64,000 nt of DNA, from contig CM040442.1 in the NCBI GenBank assembly GCA_022749755.1, forward strand, positions 12,932,457 to 12,996,456, written 5' to 3'. The notes under the pieces were generated by a model. It was given only the letters and a program-made list of their open reading frames with translations, had not been told where the DNA came from and did not search any database. The translations under genes were made by a program, and so were the position numbers. The DNA is from Azadirachta indica (taxonomy: Eukaryota > Streptophyta > Magnoliopsida > Sapindales > Meliaceae). Numbering within the stretch: the first letter of the stretch is position 1; every line of letters starts with the position of its first letter. Positions 22,233-32,814 of this stretch are shown one piece after another.

Positions 22233-22513
22233 ATTTTAAAAGGGTGAATGCCCATTACCCCCCTGCTTTTTTAGCCAATGCCCCATTACCCCCCTATATT
22301 TTTCGTAATATCCCATTATCCCCCTAATTCTTTTTCTTTCAATTTTACCCTTTAGTTCAATTAATTTACAAATGGTAAAATCGAAAATAATAGAAATATT
22401 AAAGGACAAAATCAAAATTCAAGGGGGTGATGGGGTATTACGAGAAATATAGGGGGGTAATGGGGTATTGGCTGAAAAAGTAGGGGGACAATGGGCATTC
22501 TCCTATTTTAAAA
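22233..22513. mobile_element. Mutator-type MITE with 9-bp TSD
   Basis: The element spans 22242-22504 (263 bp) between perfect 9-bp duplications ATTTTAAAA (22233-22241 and 22505-22513). The termini are long inverted repeats (GGGTGAATGCCCATTACCCC against the complement of ATGGGCATTCTCCT), pairing for nearly 100 bp through C-rich/G-rich blocks around CCCCCCTATAT. A 9-bp TSD with long terminal repeats fits a Mutator-like MITE. A truncated relative lies at 54826-55018. Confidence 0.88.
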
Positions 22514-22559
22514 TAATACATATTTTTGTGTAACTTTTTACTATGCTTCTAGAAATCAA

Positions 22560-23115
22560 GCAATAGAGATCAAATTTCTAGGAGACCTATCGACAGGCAT
22601 CTTTATGGATATCGTGTGCTGGCAAGAGAACTCTAAATCTAGGTAACTACGAGTTTTTGGCTAAATGCTTCATATAGGTTCCATTAAGCAGGGTGTGTTC
22701 CTTAGGTTGTGTTTCACGCTTTTTTATCTTAGGTTATGTATGTTTGGCTTGTTGATGTTGTTGTATCTTGTAGAACACTACCTGTTGACGCCGGTTTAAT
22801 GCTTTTGGTGCGATGGATAATTGTTTGACATGTTTTTTTTGGATGAGGCATGTTGGATTGTTGGTAGTCTGCTTTTGCAAGTTGAATTGTTGGCTTGTAA
22901 CTTCAAAAAGGTTATGTAAGTCAAGTTACAGGTTTTCTGGTTTGTTATTTTTGGCAAGATGGTTGCATGTCTAGCTGGCTATTCTGGGGTAGACATGTGT
23001 TGGCATCCTGGATGAAGGTTTTTTATTGGTGGACTCTGCTTGCTGGCTTGATAAGTTCTGCTTGCTGGGAAGATTGCTGGAATTGATATTTCTTCTATTT
23101 GATTTAATTGTTTTG
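22560..23115 (+). other. LINE-like 3' region, left part (inference)
   Basis: This GT-rich, protein-less DNA carries many TGCTTGCTGG/TTGTTGATG-type words. It appears to continue after copia-2 at 28104-28230 into TTTGGGGCCCTTTTGTGCTC and an A/T tail. That composition and ending resemble the 3' untranslated end of plant LINE elements, but no reverse transcriptase is present in the window to prove it. Confidence 0.35.
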
Positions 23116-23120
23116 TCCTG

Positions 23121-23367
23121 TGAAGAATATATGATTATTCTTCTCCTTCATAAAAAAAAAATGTACAATATATATAAAGGAAAGAAATAACTCTCTACTA
23201 AAACAAGAAGGAAACAGAAAATAAATTTTCCTAAAATAATACTAAGCTAACAAAGGAAACTAGATGTCTAAGTATAGAAAAATATAATATTTGAATCGCT
23301 TTATTATGAGAACTAATTTATAGCTTTGACTTTCTATAAATCAAGGCTAAAAAACCAGAATTCCACA
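23121..23367 (-). repeat. Copia-2 3' LTR
   Basis: It runs TGAAGAATATATG to GAATTCCACA on the plus strand. A minus-strand polypurine tract (complement of CTCCCCCTCAAG, 23368-23379) abuts it. Confidence 0.92.
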
Positions 23368-23499
23368 CTCCCCCTCAAGCTGGGCTGTAAATGTTGATTA
23401 AGCCTAGCTTGAAGTTGAACTTTTCAAATATTTCTTGGTACTACCTTAGTGAGAATATCTGCAGCCTTTTGACAAGTTGGAGTGTATAGAAGAGATACT

Positions 23500-23740
23500 A
23501 TCCCAGACTCTATTTTCTCCTTGATAAAGTGTCGATCAATCTCCACTTGTTTTGTCCGTTATAGTGAACAGGATTTTTTGCTATGCTCATGGCAGATTGG
23601 TTGTCACAATACATCTTCATAGGTTCTGTAATAGGAATACTTAGTTCTTGTAAAACCCTTCGTAGCCATATTCCTTCGCAGATGCCATGTGCTGAGGCTC
23701 TAAACTCTGCTTCTACACTGCTTCGAGACACAACAGATTG
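23500..23740 (-). pseudogene. Copia-2 RNase H end
   Basis: MSRSSVEAEFRASAHGICEG and then MKMYCDNQSAMSIAKNPVHY match the C-terminal RNase H block of copia elements (SRSSAEAEYRA, CDNQSAI). The first half of the domain lies just upstream in another frame. Translation ends about 140 bp before the 3' LTR. Confidence 0.85.
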
Positions 23741-23899
23741 TATTTTACTTTGCCATGTAATTAGATTTCCCCAAACGTACGTGCAGTATCCTGAAGTTGA
23801 TTGACGGTCAGTTACAGATCTGGCCCAATCTACATTAGTGAAGATTTCAATCTTTCTGCTTCAAGTCTTTTTGAAAAATAGTCCTTTGCCAAGAGTCAT

Positions 23900-24900
23900 T
23901 TTAGATACCTTAGAATTCTGAAACAGCTTCCATGTGTTCCTTAGTTGGGTTATTCATAAATTGACTCACCACACTAACAGAAAAACTGATATTTGGTCTG
24001 GTGTGGGAAAGATAAATAAGTTTCCCAACAAGTCTTTGGTATCTTCCCTTATCCACAGGGCCACCATCATCTCTTGCTCCCAGTTTAATAACTGGATCCA
24101 TGGGAATATTAACAGGTTTACAGCTGAGCATTCTTGTTTCCTTTAGAAGGTCCAGTACATACTTCCGCTGAGAGATTGATATGCCCTTCTTCGATCGTGC
24201 CACTTCCATAGCAAGAAAGTATTTGAGATTGCCCAGATCTTTGATCTCAAATTCTTTGGGTAAGAATTCTTTAAGCTTAAGTATCTCTTCTTCATGATCT
24301 CTTGTCGAGATAATATCATATATGTACACAATAAATATTGCCCTTTTTTCTGCAGAAGACTACTTGACAAACATAGTGTGATTTGCCTGATACTGATTAT
24401 ACCCAAATCTTTTTATTGCTTTAGTGAATCTATCAAACCAGGCCCTTGGAGATTGTTTAAGGCCATATAATGATTTTCTAAGCTTACATACCTTGTTTGT
24501 AGTAGTTTTTGTGGTGAAACCAGGGGCAATCTCCATATAAACCTCTTCCTTTAGGTCTCTGTTTAGGAATGCAATCTTTACATCTAGTTGGTATAACAAC
24601 TAATCTAGATTGGAGGCTAATGACAGCAATATACGGATTGTATTAAATTTAGCTACAGGAGCAAATCTTTCTTGGTAGTCAATTCCATATGATTGAGTGA
24701 ACCCTTTCGCCACCAATCGAGCCTTGAATCTATTCACACTTCTATCTACATTGTGTTTGACTGTGAAGATCCACTTGCATCCTACTGGGTATTTTTCGGT
24801 TGGTAGATCAGATATTTCCTAAGTCCCATTTTGTTCCAACACTTGAATTTCTTCCAAGACAACTACTTTCCATTTTGGAACAGCAAGTGCTGTATGTATA
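23900..24900 (-). pseudogene. Copia-2 reverse transcriptase
   Basis: The upstream palm sequence lies in broken frames (24900-24600). 24599-24360 gives YQLDVKIAFLNRDLKEEVYM and KSLYGLKQSPRAWFDRF, typical RVT_2 motifs. 24329-23910 opens YIYDIISTRD where functional elements have YVDDIILTG, so one catalytic Asp is replaced. It continues through KDLGNLKYFLAMEVARSKKG and GKLIYLSHTRPNISFSVSVV. The active-site change means this copy could not reverse transcribe even if frames were mended. Confidence 0.88.
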
Positions 24901-25199
24901 AAACTTAGAACTTGAACTTTATCAAGATTGCTAACAAATGCATGATACTTAGGTGATAGTCCATTACATGAAACAAAATTACAAATGGGATGAGAAGTGC
25001 AAGACCTTACACCTTTCCGCAAGGCAATTGGCAAATGAAGATCATTATCAGGTACTTTAGTAGGAACAGATTTAGAGTTAGAGTTACCTGGTGAACTTTC
25101 ATGTGATTCAAAAGTCGGGTTGGATTCATGGTTGTTCTCAGGTGGCTGCAGTTCTTTTCTTTTTTGAGTCTTATCTCTCCTAGCATAGACACGTAACTC

Positions 25200-26435
25200 A
25201 TTAGGATTTGCAGAATGTATGGGAATGGTTTGTTAAGAAGTTTGAGGTTCTATTTGAGACTCTAACAATGGGATTTCAGCTTGAACAATTGGATTTGATG
25301 ACTTTGAAGTGTCAATGTCCCAAAGCTAGTATTCCTGTGTAAGATTCTCCCCCTGAATATCATATTTGGGATAGTATGCTTATTGTTCAAAGAATGAGAC
25401 ATCTATAAAATGGTAGAATTTCCTTGTAACTGGAGAGTAACATTTATAACCTTTTTGATTTAATGAATACCCAATTAAGATACATTTGATGGCCTTAGGA
25501 TCAAGTTTACTGCGATGCTAAGGGTGTACATGGACAAAAGCAGAACATTCAAAGATTTTAAAGGGAATGGTAGACAAAACTCGGGTAGTAGGACATGACT
25601 GAAGAAGGACTTGGCAGGGTGTTTGGAAGTTTAGCACTTATGAAGGCATTCTATTTATTAGATAGGCAGCAGTTAACATCACCTCACCCCAAAAATGTTT
25701 TGGAACGTGTGTGGCAAACATGAGAGATCAAGCAACTTCTAAGAGGTGTCAGTTTTTCCTTTCAGCTATCCCATTTTGTTAGGGTGTGTTGACACAAGAA
25801 CTTATGTGAACAATGCCCTGACTCATTAGATAATTATCATGGATGGTATCAAAATATTCTCTAGCATTATCAGTTTTTAACGCTTGTATTTTTGTTTGGA
25901 ATTTTGTCTGGACCATAGTGTTGAAATTTTTGAAAATTTGTCTAGCTTTAGATTTTTCTTTCATAAGGAATAACCATGTAATCCTAGAGTGATCATCTAC
26001 AAAGGATATGAACCATCTATTTTTAGTAATATTTTTTATTCTAGAGGGCCCCCACACATCACTATGGATCAAAGAAAAAAGATGAGATGCTTGGTAAGGT
26101 TTGACGAAATAAGAGCTACAAATATATTTTGCAAACTGACATACTTCACATTAAAAGGTCTTTGGATTTTTATTATTGAATAATGAAGGAAATAACTTTT
26201 GAAGATACAAGAAATTTGGATGACCTAATCGATAGTGCAATAACATGATTTCACTATCTTCATTTGATTGACTAATGAAAACAAGACCTTGACAAGACTG
26301 ACTCTTGGACTTTAAATTTTCTGTGCTATAAGTTTGTCTCTTAAGAGATTCATCTATTTTGAGAAGATAAAGTCCTAAGCACACCTTAGCACTACCAACC
26401 ATCTTCCCCAAATTCAAATCCTGAAATTCACACAT
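25200..26435 (-). pseudogene. Copia-2 integrase
   Basis: The pre-integrase zinc region (26435-26151) contains MLLHYRLGHPNFLYLQKLFP, with the His pair retained. The catalytic core (26072-25779) has MIHSDVWGPSRI with the first Asp intact, FISFVDDHSRITWLF, and ALKTDNAREYFD with the second Asp intact. It stops just after SSCVNTP, before the catalytic Glu. Downstream (25780-25200) the C-terminal part is broken by stops. Integrase inserts element DNA into the genome. This copy would not give a full protein. Confidence 0.86.
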
Positions 26436-26468
26436 ATTTGAATAAAATTTAGTAACACAATTATGTTC

Positions 26469-27110
26469 TTAAGTGAGCTTGCTAATGGACAGAAGATTGC
26501 AATCAAGTTTCAGAATATGAAGAACTAAACATAAAATCAGGTTTGTTGAAACAATAACAAAACCTATACCAGCAACCTTGGAGAGAGATCCGTCAGCTAT
26601 TTTTACTGTAAGATTTTCATGGCATGGTCTATAGTGATGAAAGAGATTGATATTTCCAGTCATATGATCAAATGCTCCATAGTCTATAATCCATGAATTC
26701 ATTTTTTCTTTGTTAACAGTAAGAGCACTTAAAGAATTATCTTTGTGTGCTAAGAATCCGATTCCAATTGTGTTACTAGTTGGAGTCAACTGTGACTGTG
26801 AAAACATCTTCTGTAATACTTTAAGTTGCTTTTTGCTAAAAGGACTTGATTTGGTTGTAGTGATGCTCTTATCAGACGAGACATGATTTTCTTGACTTTC
26901 TTTGTTGAATGTTGGTCTTGAAGGCTTCCAATCTATTGGTTTGCCATGTATCTTCCAACCTATGTCTCGAGTGTGTCCTGGTTTCTGGTAGTGATCACAC
27001 CATGGTCTGCCCTTCCTTTGTCGATTGTCATTACTATAGCGTTGGGTTTCATGAACTGCAAGGGCTGAGTTTTTTGTGACTGGGATAGAAGATGGAGAAC
27101 CTAGCATCAC
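26469..27110 (-). pseudogene. Copia-2 gag zinc knuckle and protease
   Basis: This open segment of 213 codons begins in the gag C-terminus. WCDHYQKPGHTRDIGWKIHG is a degenerate zinc knuckle in which two of the usual CCHC cysteines have become Tyr and Gly. Further on, WIIDYGAFDHMTG is the protease active site with the Ser of Asp-Ser-Gly changed to Tyr and the later Ser to Phe. ILKLDCNLLSISKLT closes the protease domain. The zinc knuckle and catalytic triad are both impaired even though the frame is open. Confidence 0.88.
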
Positions 27111-27149
27111 TTTCCTTCTACTTTCTTCATGATGTACCTTAGAGAATGT

Positions 27150-27798
27150 TCTTCAGATGTTAGGCAATGGTTTTGATCCCAATATCCTTTCACGGACCTC
27201 ATCTAGATTTTTGTTGAGACCCATTAAGAACTTAAAAATTCTTTTCTTTTCAATGATCTCCCTATATTTTTTCGTATCTTCAGGGCAGTCCCAATTGTGC
27301 TCTTCAAAGACATCTAGTGGTTGCCAATGGCGTGTGAGAATATTGAAATATTGAGTTACTGATAAATCTCCCTGACAAAGGTCGTGGAGAATAGTTTCAA
27401 TCTGAAATAATTCTGAGGTGTTTTCATTACTGGGATATATTTCTTTTGCAGTATCCCATATCTTTTTGGCAGTATTGTAGAGTAGGAAATTTTCTCTAAT
27501 TTCATTTGTCATGGAATTGATTAGCCAAACTTGACCATACTGTTTTCTGACTTCTATAGCTTAAATTTCAGATTTGTGATCCTTTGAGGGTAGTCGTACC
27601 AGTAAGAAGATCATCCTTCCCCTTTCTGCAGATGAACATCATGAGGAACTACGACCATTGGAGATAATTATTTCCATTCAGCTTGTATCCTGTGATGAGA
27701 ATATGATTACCCTCTGATCTGCCATTGGAACTTGTGGCATGAACATCTGGGCTACAAGTTACATAAGAGGAGGACGAGGTTTGATTTCCGACGGCCAT
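27150..27798 (-). pseudogene. Copia-2 gag, N-terminal part
   Basis: The start codon at 27798 opens MAVGNQTSSSSYV and then ITGYKLNGNNYLQWS, the usual copia gag opening (LxGxNYxxWS), followed directly by a stop. The open segment 27512-27153 carries the UBN2 region (ETILHDLCQGDLSVTQYF, FKFLMGLNKNLDEVRERIL). The product is the particle-forming protein. A break between 27540 and 27700 and a frame change near 27150 inactivate it. The start is chosen by the conserved N-terminus and its position 50 bp after the LTR and PBS. Confidence 0.88.
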
Positions 27799-27838
27799 AG
27801 CGTACTTTGTCATAAAGATTTCTTAGGTTTCAGAGTTG

Positions 27839-27850
27839 GCTCTGATACCA
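27839..27850 (-). other. Copia-2 primer-binding site
   Basis: The complement reads TGGTATCAGAGC immediately after the LTR, the standard initiator-Met tRNA site. Confidence 0.9.
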
Positions 27851-28103
27851 TGAAGAATATATGATTATTCTTCTCCTTTATAGAAAAAAAATAATGTACA
27901 ATATATATAAAGAAAAGAAATAACTCTCTCCTAAAACAAGAAGGAAACAGAAAATAAATTTTTCTAAAATAACACTAAGCTAACAAAGGAAACTAGATTT
28001 CTAAGAATAGAAAAACATAATAATACCATAATCTCTTCATTATAAGAACTAATTTATAGCTTTGACTTTCTATAAATCAAGGCTAAAAAACCAAAATTTC
28101 ACA
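27851..28103 (-). repeat. Copia-2 5' LTR
   Basis: On the plus strand it runs TGAAGAATATATG to AAATTTCACA, with the primer-binding site directly inside (27839-27850). It matches the left LTR throughout. Confidence 0.92.
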
Positions 28104-28240
28104 TCCTATCTTTCTTGCTATGAGTTTATGACTAGGTTGCAGTTTTCTCATTCGTATTCATGTTTTCATGATTTTTGGGGCCCTTTTGTGCTCCATATTC
28201 TTTGTACCTTTTCTTTTTATTCAATATTATTGTTGTAGGT
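28104..28240 (+). other. LINE-like 3' region, right part (inference)
   Basis: With copia-2 and one TSD removed, this joins 23115 smoothly. It ends in TTTTTGGGGCCCTTTTGTGC, a TTTGTACC block and an AT-rich tail, similar to plant LINE 3' ends. No coding sequence supports the call. Confidence 0.35.
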
Positions 28241-29028
28241 AACTGCCTAGAGTTTTGTTTTGGAAAAAAATAGAGTTCTTGGCTAAAGATTAATTCATAT
28301 AAATATTCACTTTGTTGCTTCATTTGAAGTAATATTGTAACATGATAACCAATAATTACTCTTAGAGATGAATGTTGAGAAGTTACTAAGTGATTCATTC
28401 AATTTTATGTTGTTTAGATAGATAAGCCTGAAAAAAGTAATGGCTACATAAGTAGCATGTTGGTGTAAGCGTATAAGCTACCTTGTTTTACGTTCTTATC
28501 GAATCCTAGATAAAAGAAAAGTTTCTTCTATAGTTAACTTCAATTTACGATTCATTTCATAGTTAATGAATAATTGATTGTAGCTCTCTCTACACGATAA
28601 CCTATGTATTTGTAGTTACATGTTTTGCCTATATTTCTTAACAACGATGTATAAAAGGATCCTAGGGCTGCTATTATGTCTATTGTTATTATGATAAATA
28701 TTTACAATAAATTTTGGTTGAATGTTTTTTGTATTCATGTCGTAATTAAGTGGATATATTCAAGTTTGACAAGTACATGGTGCATGCTTAAACAATGGTT
28801 TCTTAGTTATGTCAAAGTCTACAATATGTTTTGATTTGGCATAGTCATATCCTTTTATAAGTTTTTCTACTATAATTTGATTGATTTGCATTACATATTG
28901 TCAACTAAATCAATGAAATGAGGCTCACATTTAGTGTGCTCGGGAATTGATAGGCAGAAAACTTTTTGACTTATTTGTTTGGAGTGAGAGAGCCTGGTTT
29001 CTATGGAGCTATTGTGAGTCCTCACCAC
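28241..29028. other. Unassigned spacer
   Basis: Intron-like T-rich DNA without recognisable exons. Two small open frames here (28132-28398 minus, 28891-29088 minus) show no family features. Confidence 0.4.
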
Positions 29029-29681
29029 AATCCTCTCTTGATCTACTTCCTCTTTAACTCCTAAGGAGATATTGACACGTGTTAACATTTAAAATAAAAG
29101 GTTAAGATTTGATTTTAATAAATTTTATCTATTTATTATTATAATTTATTACAGTTAAAAGTAAAAATTATTATCTTTTATTTAACTATTAAAAGCTACT
29201 ATTAATTGCCATCATTGACCTACAGGTGAACGACATCCTTTGAGAAATCGTAAATACCACTAAATCTTTATTGAGTACCCTACGTAATGGTATTATTATT
29301 TTCATTTAAGCAACTATTTGACATAGATATAAAATTAAATTTTGAAGTTTTAAATATTTAATTTTAGATCAACAAATGGTTGCTCAAATAAAAATAATAA
29401 TAATACTAATGTGTAGAGCACTCAACAAGAATTTTAATAGTATTTACGATTTTTTTAAACAAATGTCATTCATTGGTGGTCAATGGTGACACAGTGGTTG
29501 ACGGTGACAGTCAACAGTGACTTTTAGTAATGAGATAAAAAATAATATAACTTTCAACTATAGTATATTAAATAGTAAATAGATAAATATTATTAAAATT
29601 AATCTGAACTTTGCATTTTAAATATTAACACATGTCAACATCTCCTTAAAAGTTAAGGAGGGAGGAGACCAAGACTGGATC
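29029..29681. mobile_element. 650-bp near-palindromic foldback element
   Basis: The left arm (29029-29345) and right arm (29360-29681) are inverted copies over almost the whole length. They run from TCCTCTCTTGATCT at the outer left, against the complement of GAGACCAAGACTGGA, through AGGAGATATTGACACGTGTT/ACATGTCAACATCTCCT, to AAATTAAAT near the centre. The loop is under 20 bp. The right arm has a small extra GTGGTCAATGGTGACA-type repeat near 29490. It is non-coding. The arm length and structure resemble Foldback or Mutator-type MITEs; no clear TSD was found. Confidence 0.8.
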
Positions 29682-30000
29682 CTGATCCGCTTTGTTTATG
29701 CCTTGCCTTACTGAGCTTTTATTCTCGTGTAGATAGGAGAGGGAATCTTTAGCTTTTCGAATTCGCTACGTCTGTCCATGCTTTTCATTCATTTATTAAT
29801 CATCTAAAACCTCTATAGTAATGTTTTGAGTCAAATGTGATTTTGGAGATGGAGAATACAAAGAAATTCATTTGCCTTTGCTAATTGAACGCTTAAGAAC
29901 TCGCAGTATGGCTTTGATTGGCTTCTGCAGGTTGTGCTTTCTCGAATGTAATTCTAATTCACATATTATATTTTGTTGCCTGTTTCTTTTGTATATGTAG

Positions 30001-30685
30001 ATGTATTGCTCAAGAGCAATTGAAAAGGCTTGAGAGATGACCACTTACATCAGAAGTAATATTTCTTTCTGTTCTTGGCTTTAATCGTAGAACTTATATT
30101 TATTTGGCTGGCTCAAAAATATATTGAGGAAAGTTTCGGATGCAATCTTTCATCGGCCTCTATTCAAATGTTGTAACACTGGAAACACTCACAGGAAATG
30201 AACTCCAACCTTTCACGAATTTATAATCTTCTCAGGTAAATTAGTATTATGTTAGTTATTATGCAATCAAGATATACTTCCTACTTTAGATGTCTATCAT
30301 ACATTTCTTGAAATTTGCTAGAGGCTTCACTAGCATTTCTTTCGGTATTTTACTTGAGCATGTTTAAACAATGACTCTTTCAACCATTTTAAGCTTGTAT
30401 TTCGTGACATGGTGGATTTTGCTCTACATAAAACTGGCAGCACTAGATATTATGGCCTGTGCAACTGCTGACGTCTTTGCAATGTCGGACTCTAGGAGCC
30501 AACTAACATCCCTGGCGTTTGGATTCCGAACTTACTATGACAATGGTCATGTTCCTACATTGCATCCTAACAAGAAGAGGCTTGCGACAATTTTGTAACA
30601 GAATAGTACTACAACATGGAATGATTTTGAAGATAGAGTAAGAAAGGACATTGAGGAAGGCCAAAGGGTACGCGTGAGGGGTTTC
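30001..30685 (+). pseudogene. O-fucosyltransferase family pseudogene (3' part)
   Basis: The first exon (30001-30235) is bounded by AG and GT and encodes CIAQEQLKRLER, a stop, PLTSEVIFLSVLGFNRRTYI, YLAGSKIY, another stop, and then RMQSFIGLYSNVVTLETLTG. The second block (30434-30685) encodes LAALDIMACATADVFAMSDS, GFRTYYDNGHVPTLHPNKKR and, after a stop, WNDFEDRVRKDIEEGQRV. These match the C-terminal half of plant GDP-fucose protein O-fucosyltransferase-like proteins (Golgi glycosyltransferases), in the right order. The intron between them (30236-30433) keeps its donor, but the acceptor is decayed. At least four stops (including near 30038, 30115, 30222 and 30596) show it is dead. The retained intron excludes an mRNA-derived copy. 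I saw no 5' exons upstream. Confidence 0.82.
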
Positions 30686-30739
30686 TCTCCTGCCGGGTTC
30701 TGCATGGTTTTGCGGGATGTGGGCTGTTGATCTGGGATT

Positions 30740-31271
30740 CTACAAGTTTGGCGCACAGATTTGCTGCTCTTAGCTTGTTGATTTATTCTATTTGGCCTGC
30801 TGGTTGTGTGTTTGGATTACTGATTTGCCGCGGAGTTCTAATGGGCTTGTTGATTGTAGCTAGGTCTTATGATCTAGTTTATTCAAGATTTATCCATTCA
30901 TTTATTTTACTTTTACTTGCTTTGTCAAGCCTTTTTGGGCTTTCTTTTCCTTTCTACTGCTCTGTTCTTTCATTCACAATATTGATCTAGGCTTTTGCAT
31001 AGAGATTATTTACAAAAATAAAAAATAAAAATAATTTCAGCAATAAAATGGAATCCCCAAATTTCTCCCAGTTTCATATCATTCGAAGTTTATAATTTTT
31101 TTAGTGATAAATCTGGGTCTTGCTTGTGGTTTTCTGATGCTGTTTGCAGCTGTCCTCGCTGTTTTTAAGCTTGCTGTGTTAATGCCTTTTGTCGCTGATC
31201 TGCCTGTTGCTGCGTGCTGCAAACTGCTGTTTCTTCCTGGCTGCGTCACGTTGCTTCTGCTTCCTGTTACA
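30740..31271 (-). repeat. GCT-rich module, reverse copy of AGC-rich family
   Basis: About 31130-31270 on the plus strand is full of CTGCTG/GCTGTTT/TGCTGC words. It matches the complement of 43060-43140 (for example ATCTGCCTGTTGCTGCGTGC against the complement of GCAGCAGCAGGCAGATAA). Open frames 30727-30990 and 31104-31355 reflect this composition and are not genes. It separates the O-fucosyltransferase and RACK1 pseudogenes. Confidence 0.55.
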
Positions 31272-32546
31272 TGCTGTGGGATTTGGCTGAGGGGAAAAAA
31301 CTGTACTCATTGGATGCTGAGGCTGTTATTCATGTTGTCTGCTTCAGTCGAATGAGTGTTGCTACTGAGCAAAGTTTCAAGATCTGGGATCTTTAGAGCA
31401 AGACCACTATTTGAGGATCTAAAAGTTGAGCTTAAGACCGAAGCCAAGAAATCTGAGGCCACCACCACAACCACAACTACTAGAAAGAAGGTATAATACG
31501 AACCTGTTTATTTTCTTTTCTATTCTTTTCTATGAATATGATATCTACTTTACTACCTTCTCCCATTTGCTTAATTGTGTGAATAACTATCTTTGAAAAA
31601 TGTGCGTTGTATTGCTTAGAATCCTTGTTGGTTGACTGTTATATGCATTGAACACTAGTAAGCTTACAAATTTGCACGGCTAATTCAAATCTGATGGGTT
31701 AAAAAATATATAAATGTTTACATATTGTAATATAATCATAATTTGCTCAAAATGATGTGTGGCATTGGTTGATTTACTTCATGAGTTGTAAATATTACAG
31801 CTGCAATGTCATCTCCTATGGAGCTCAATTCCACTCTTGAGTTACTTTCGCTTGCTTTATAATTCTCTTGGCAAGTATCTTGCTTATTTACTAAACAAGA
31901 TATTGCCCATTTTTTTAAAAAACAATTGACCTTATTTTTTTCTATATTGCTCTTTGAAGTAGTATATTACATCATTTATGGCGTTTTTCTTTTATAATTG
32001 AAATTTGATAGTGAAATTTTTTGAGACAGCTAATTATTTTATAAATAGTGATTTTAACTTGTTTCTTTTATTTTAATATTATTTTATCTTCCAATTTTCA
32101 TTTTGATACATGCCAATCAACCATATTAAATGGCCATCTTTTACCTCTGAAAATGTTAAGAATGTGAATATTATGGGGATGTTTGTGTCAAACATTACTT
32201 TTAAGTTTTTATTTAAAGATTGACAATGTTAGAGTTATTCGAGGAAAATAATGAAGTTGTACACCTTTTACATGCAACTTTTTATTTTTGAATTTTATAA
32301 GCATACTTCAATATGTTTCTACTTCCATAGTGTTGTGTGCTTAACGCAATATATTAGAAATGTTGGTATGTTTTGTTCGAGTAGGGATTTGTTGATACCA
32401 CTGCAACATTGAAACTATAAAAGATGGTGTTTGCATTTGATTTTGCAAAACATTTATTGCACAAGCTGGAATTGGAGTTCTGATGGAAGCATTTTCTTTA
32501 TTGGTTATATAGATGGTGTGATTAGAAGATATGAGGAATTGAACCT
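31272..32546 (+). pseudogene. RACK1 (WD-repeat scaffold) pseudogene, C-terminal blades
   Basis: RACK1 is a seven-bladed WD40 protein bound to the small ribosomal subunit and to signalling partners. Exon block 1 (31272-31490) encodes [20 protein letters not shown], then a gap of about 5 residues, [11 protein letters not shown], a stop, and after a one-base shift EDLKVELKTEAKKSEATTTT, ending exactly at a GT. Block 2 (32452-32546) encodes IYCTSWNWSSDGSIFFIGYI and DGVIRRYEEL, the last blade. The intron lies where plant RACK1 genes have theirs, just before the VIYCTSLNWS-type segment, so the copy came from genomic DNA. Blades 1-5 are absent. The last residues are cut off by the CACTA-like element that begins near 32545. 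Confidence 0.87.
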
Positions 32547-32814
32547 TACTAGAAAAGTTTTTTTTATTATTCATGGGAGTGTTGATGTAATTCATTGTGA
32601 CTAATTATTTTAGTGCACTTACATAGATAGTGTGTTGATGTAATTTATTGTGATTAATTATTTTAGTTATAAATAGTTATTTTTTATGACTTCAAACGTT
32701 TTCTAGACAATAATATTGGTTGTCAAAGGATAAAGAAAAGGGTCATATCAATTAATGTGGCACAATTTTAATTAAAATTTGATATAAATTAATTTCAATA
32801 CTTAAAATTATTCT

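Larger units (their letters stand above)
23121..28103 (-). mobile_element. Copia-2: full-length Ty1/copia retrotransposon (minus)
   Basis: The element is 4983 bp with LTRs of 247 and 253 bp. It is flanked by TCCTG (23116-23120) and TCCTA (28104-28108), a 5-bp duplication with one mismatch. Minus-strand order is 5' LTR, PBS, gag, protease, integrase, RT, RNase H, PPT, 3' LTR. The LTRs differ at about 15-20 positions (roughly 93% identity), so it is younger than copia-1. All domains are present, but stops and frameshifts separate them and active-site residues are lost in protease and RT. Confidence 0.93.

Noticed and set aside
30727..31396. Hydrophobic plus-strand open frames that could be read as membrane proteins
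   Set aside because: Hydrophobicity follows from T/G-rich GCT-module composition. The only real protein signal here is the RACK1 fragment at the end.
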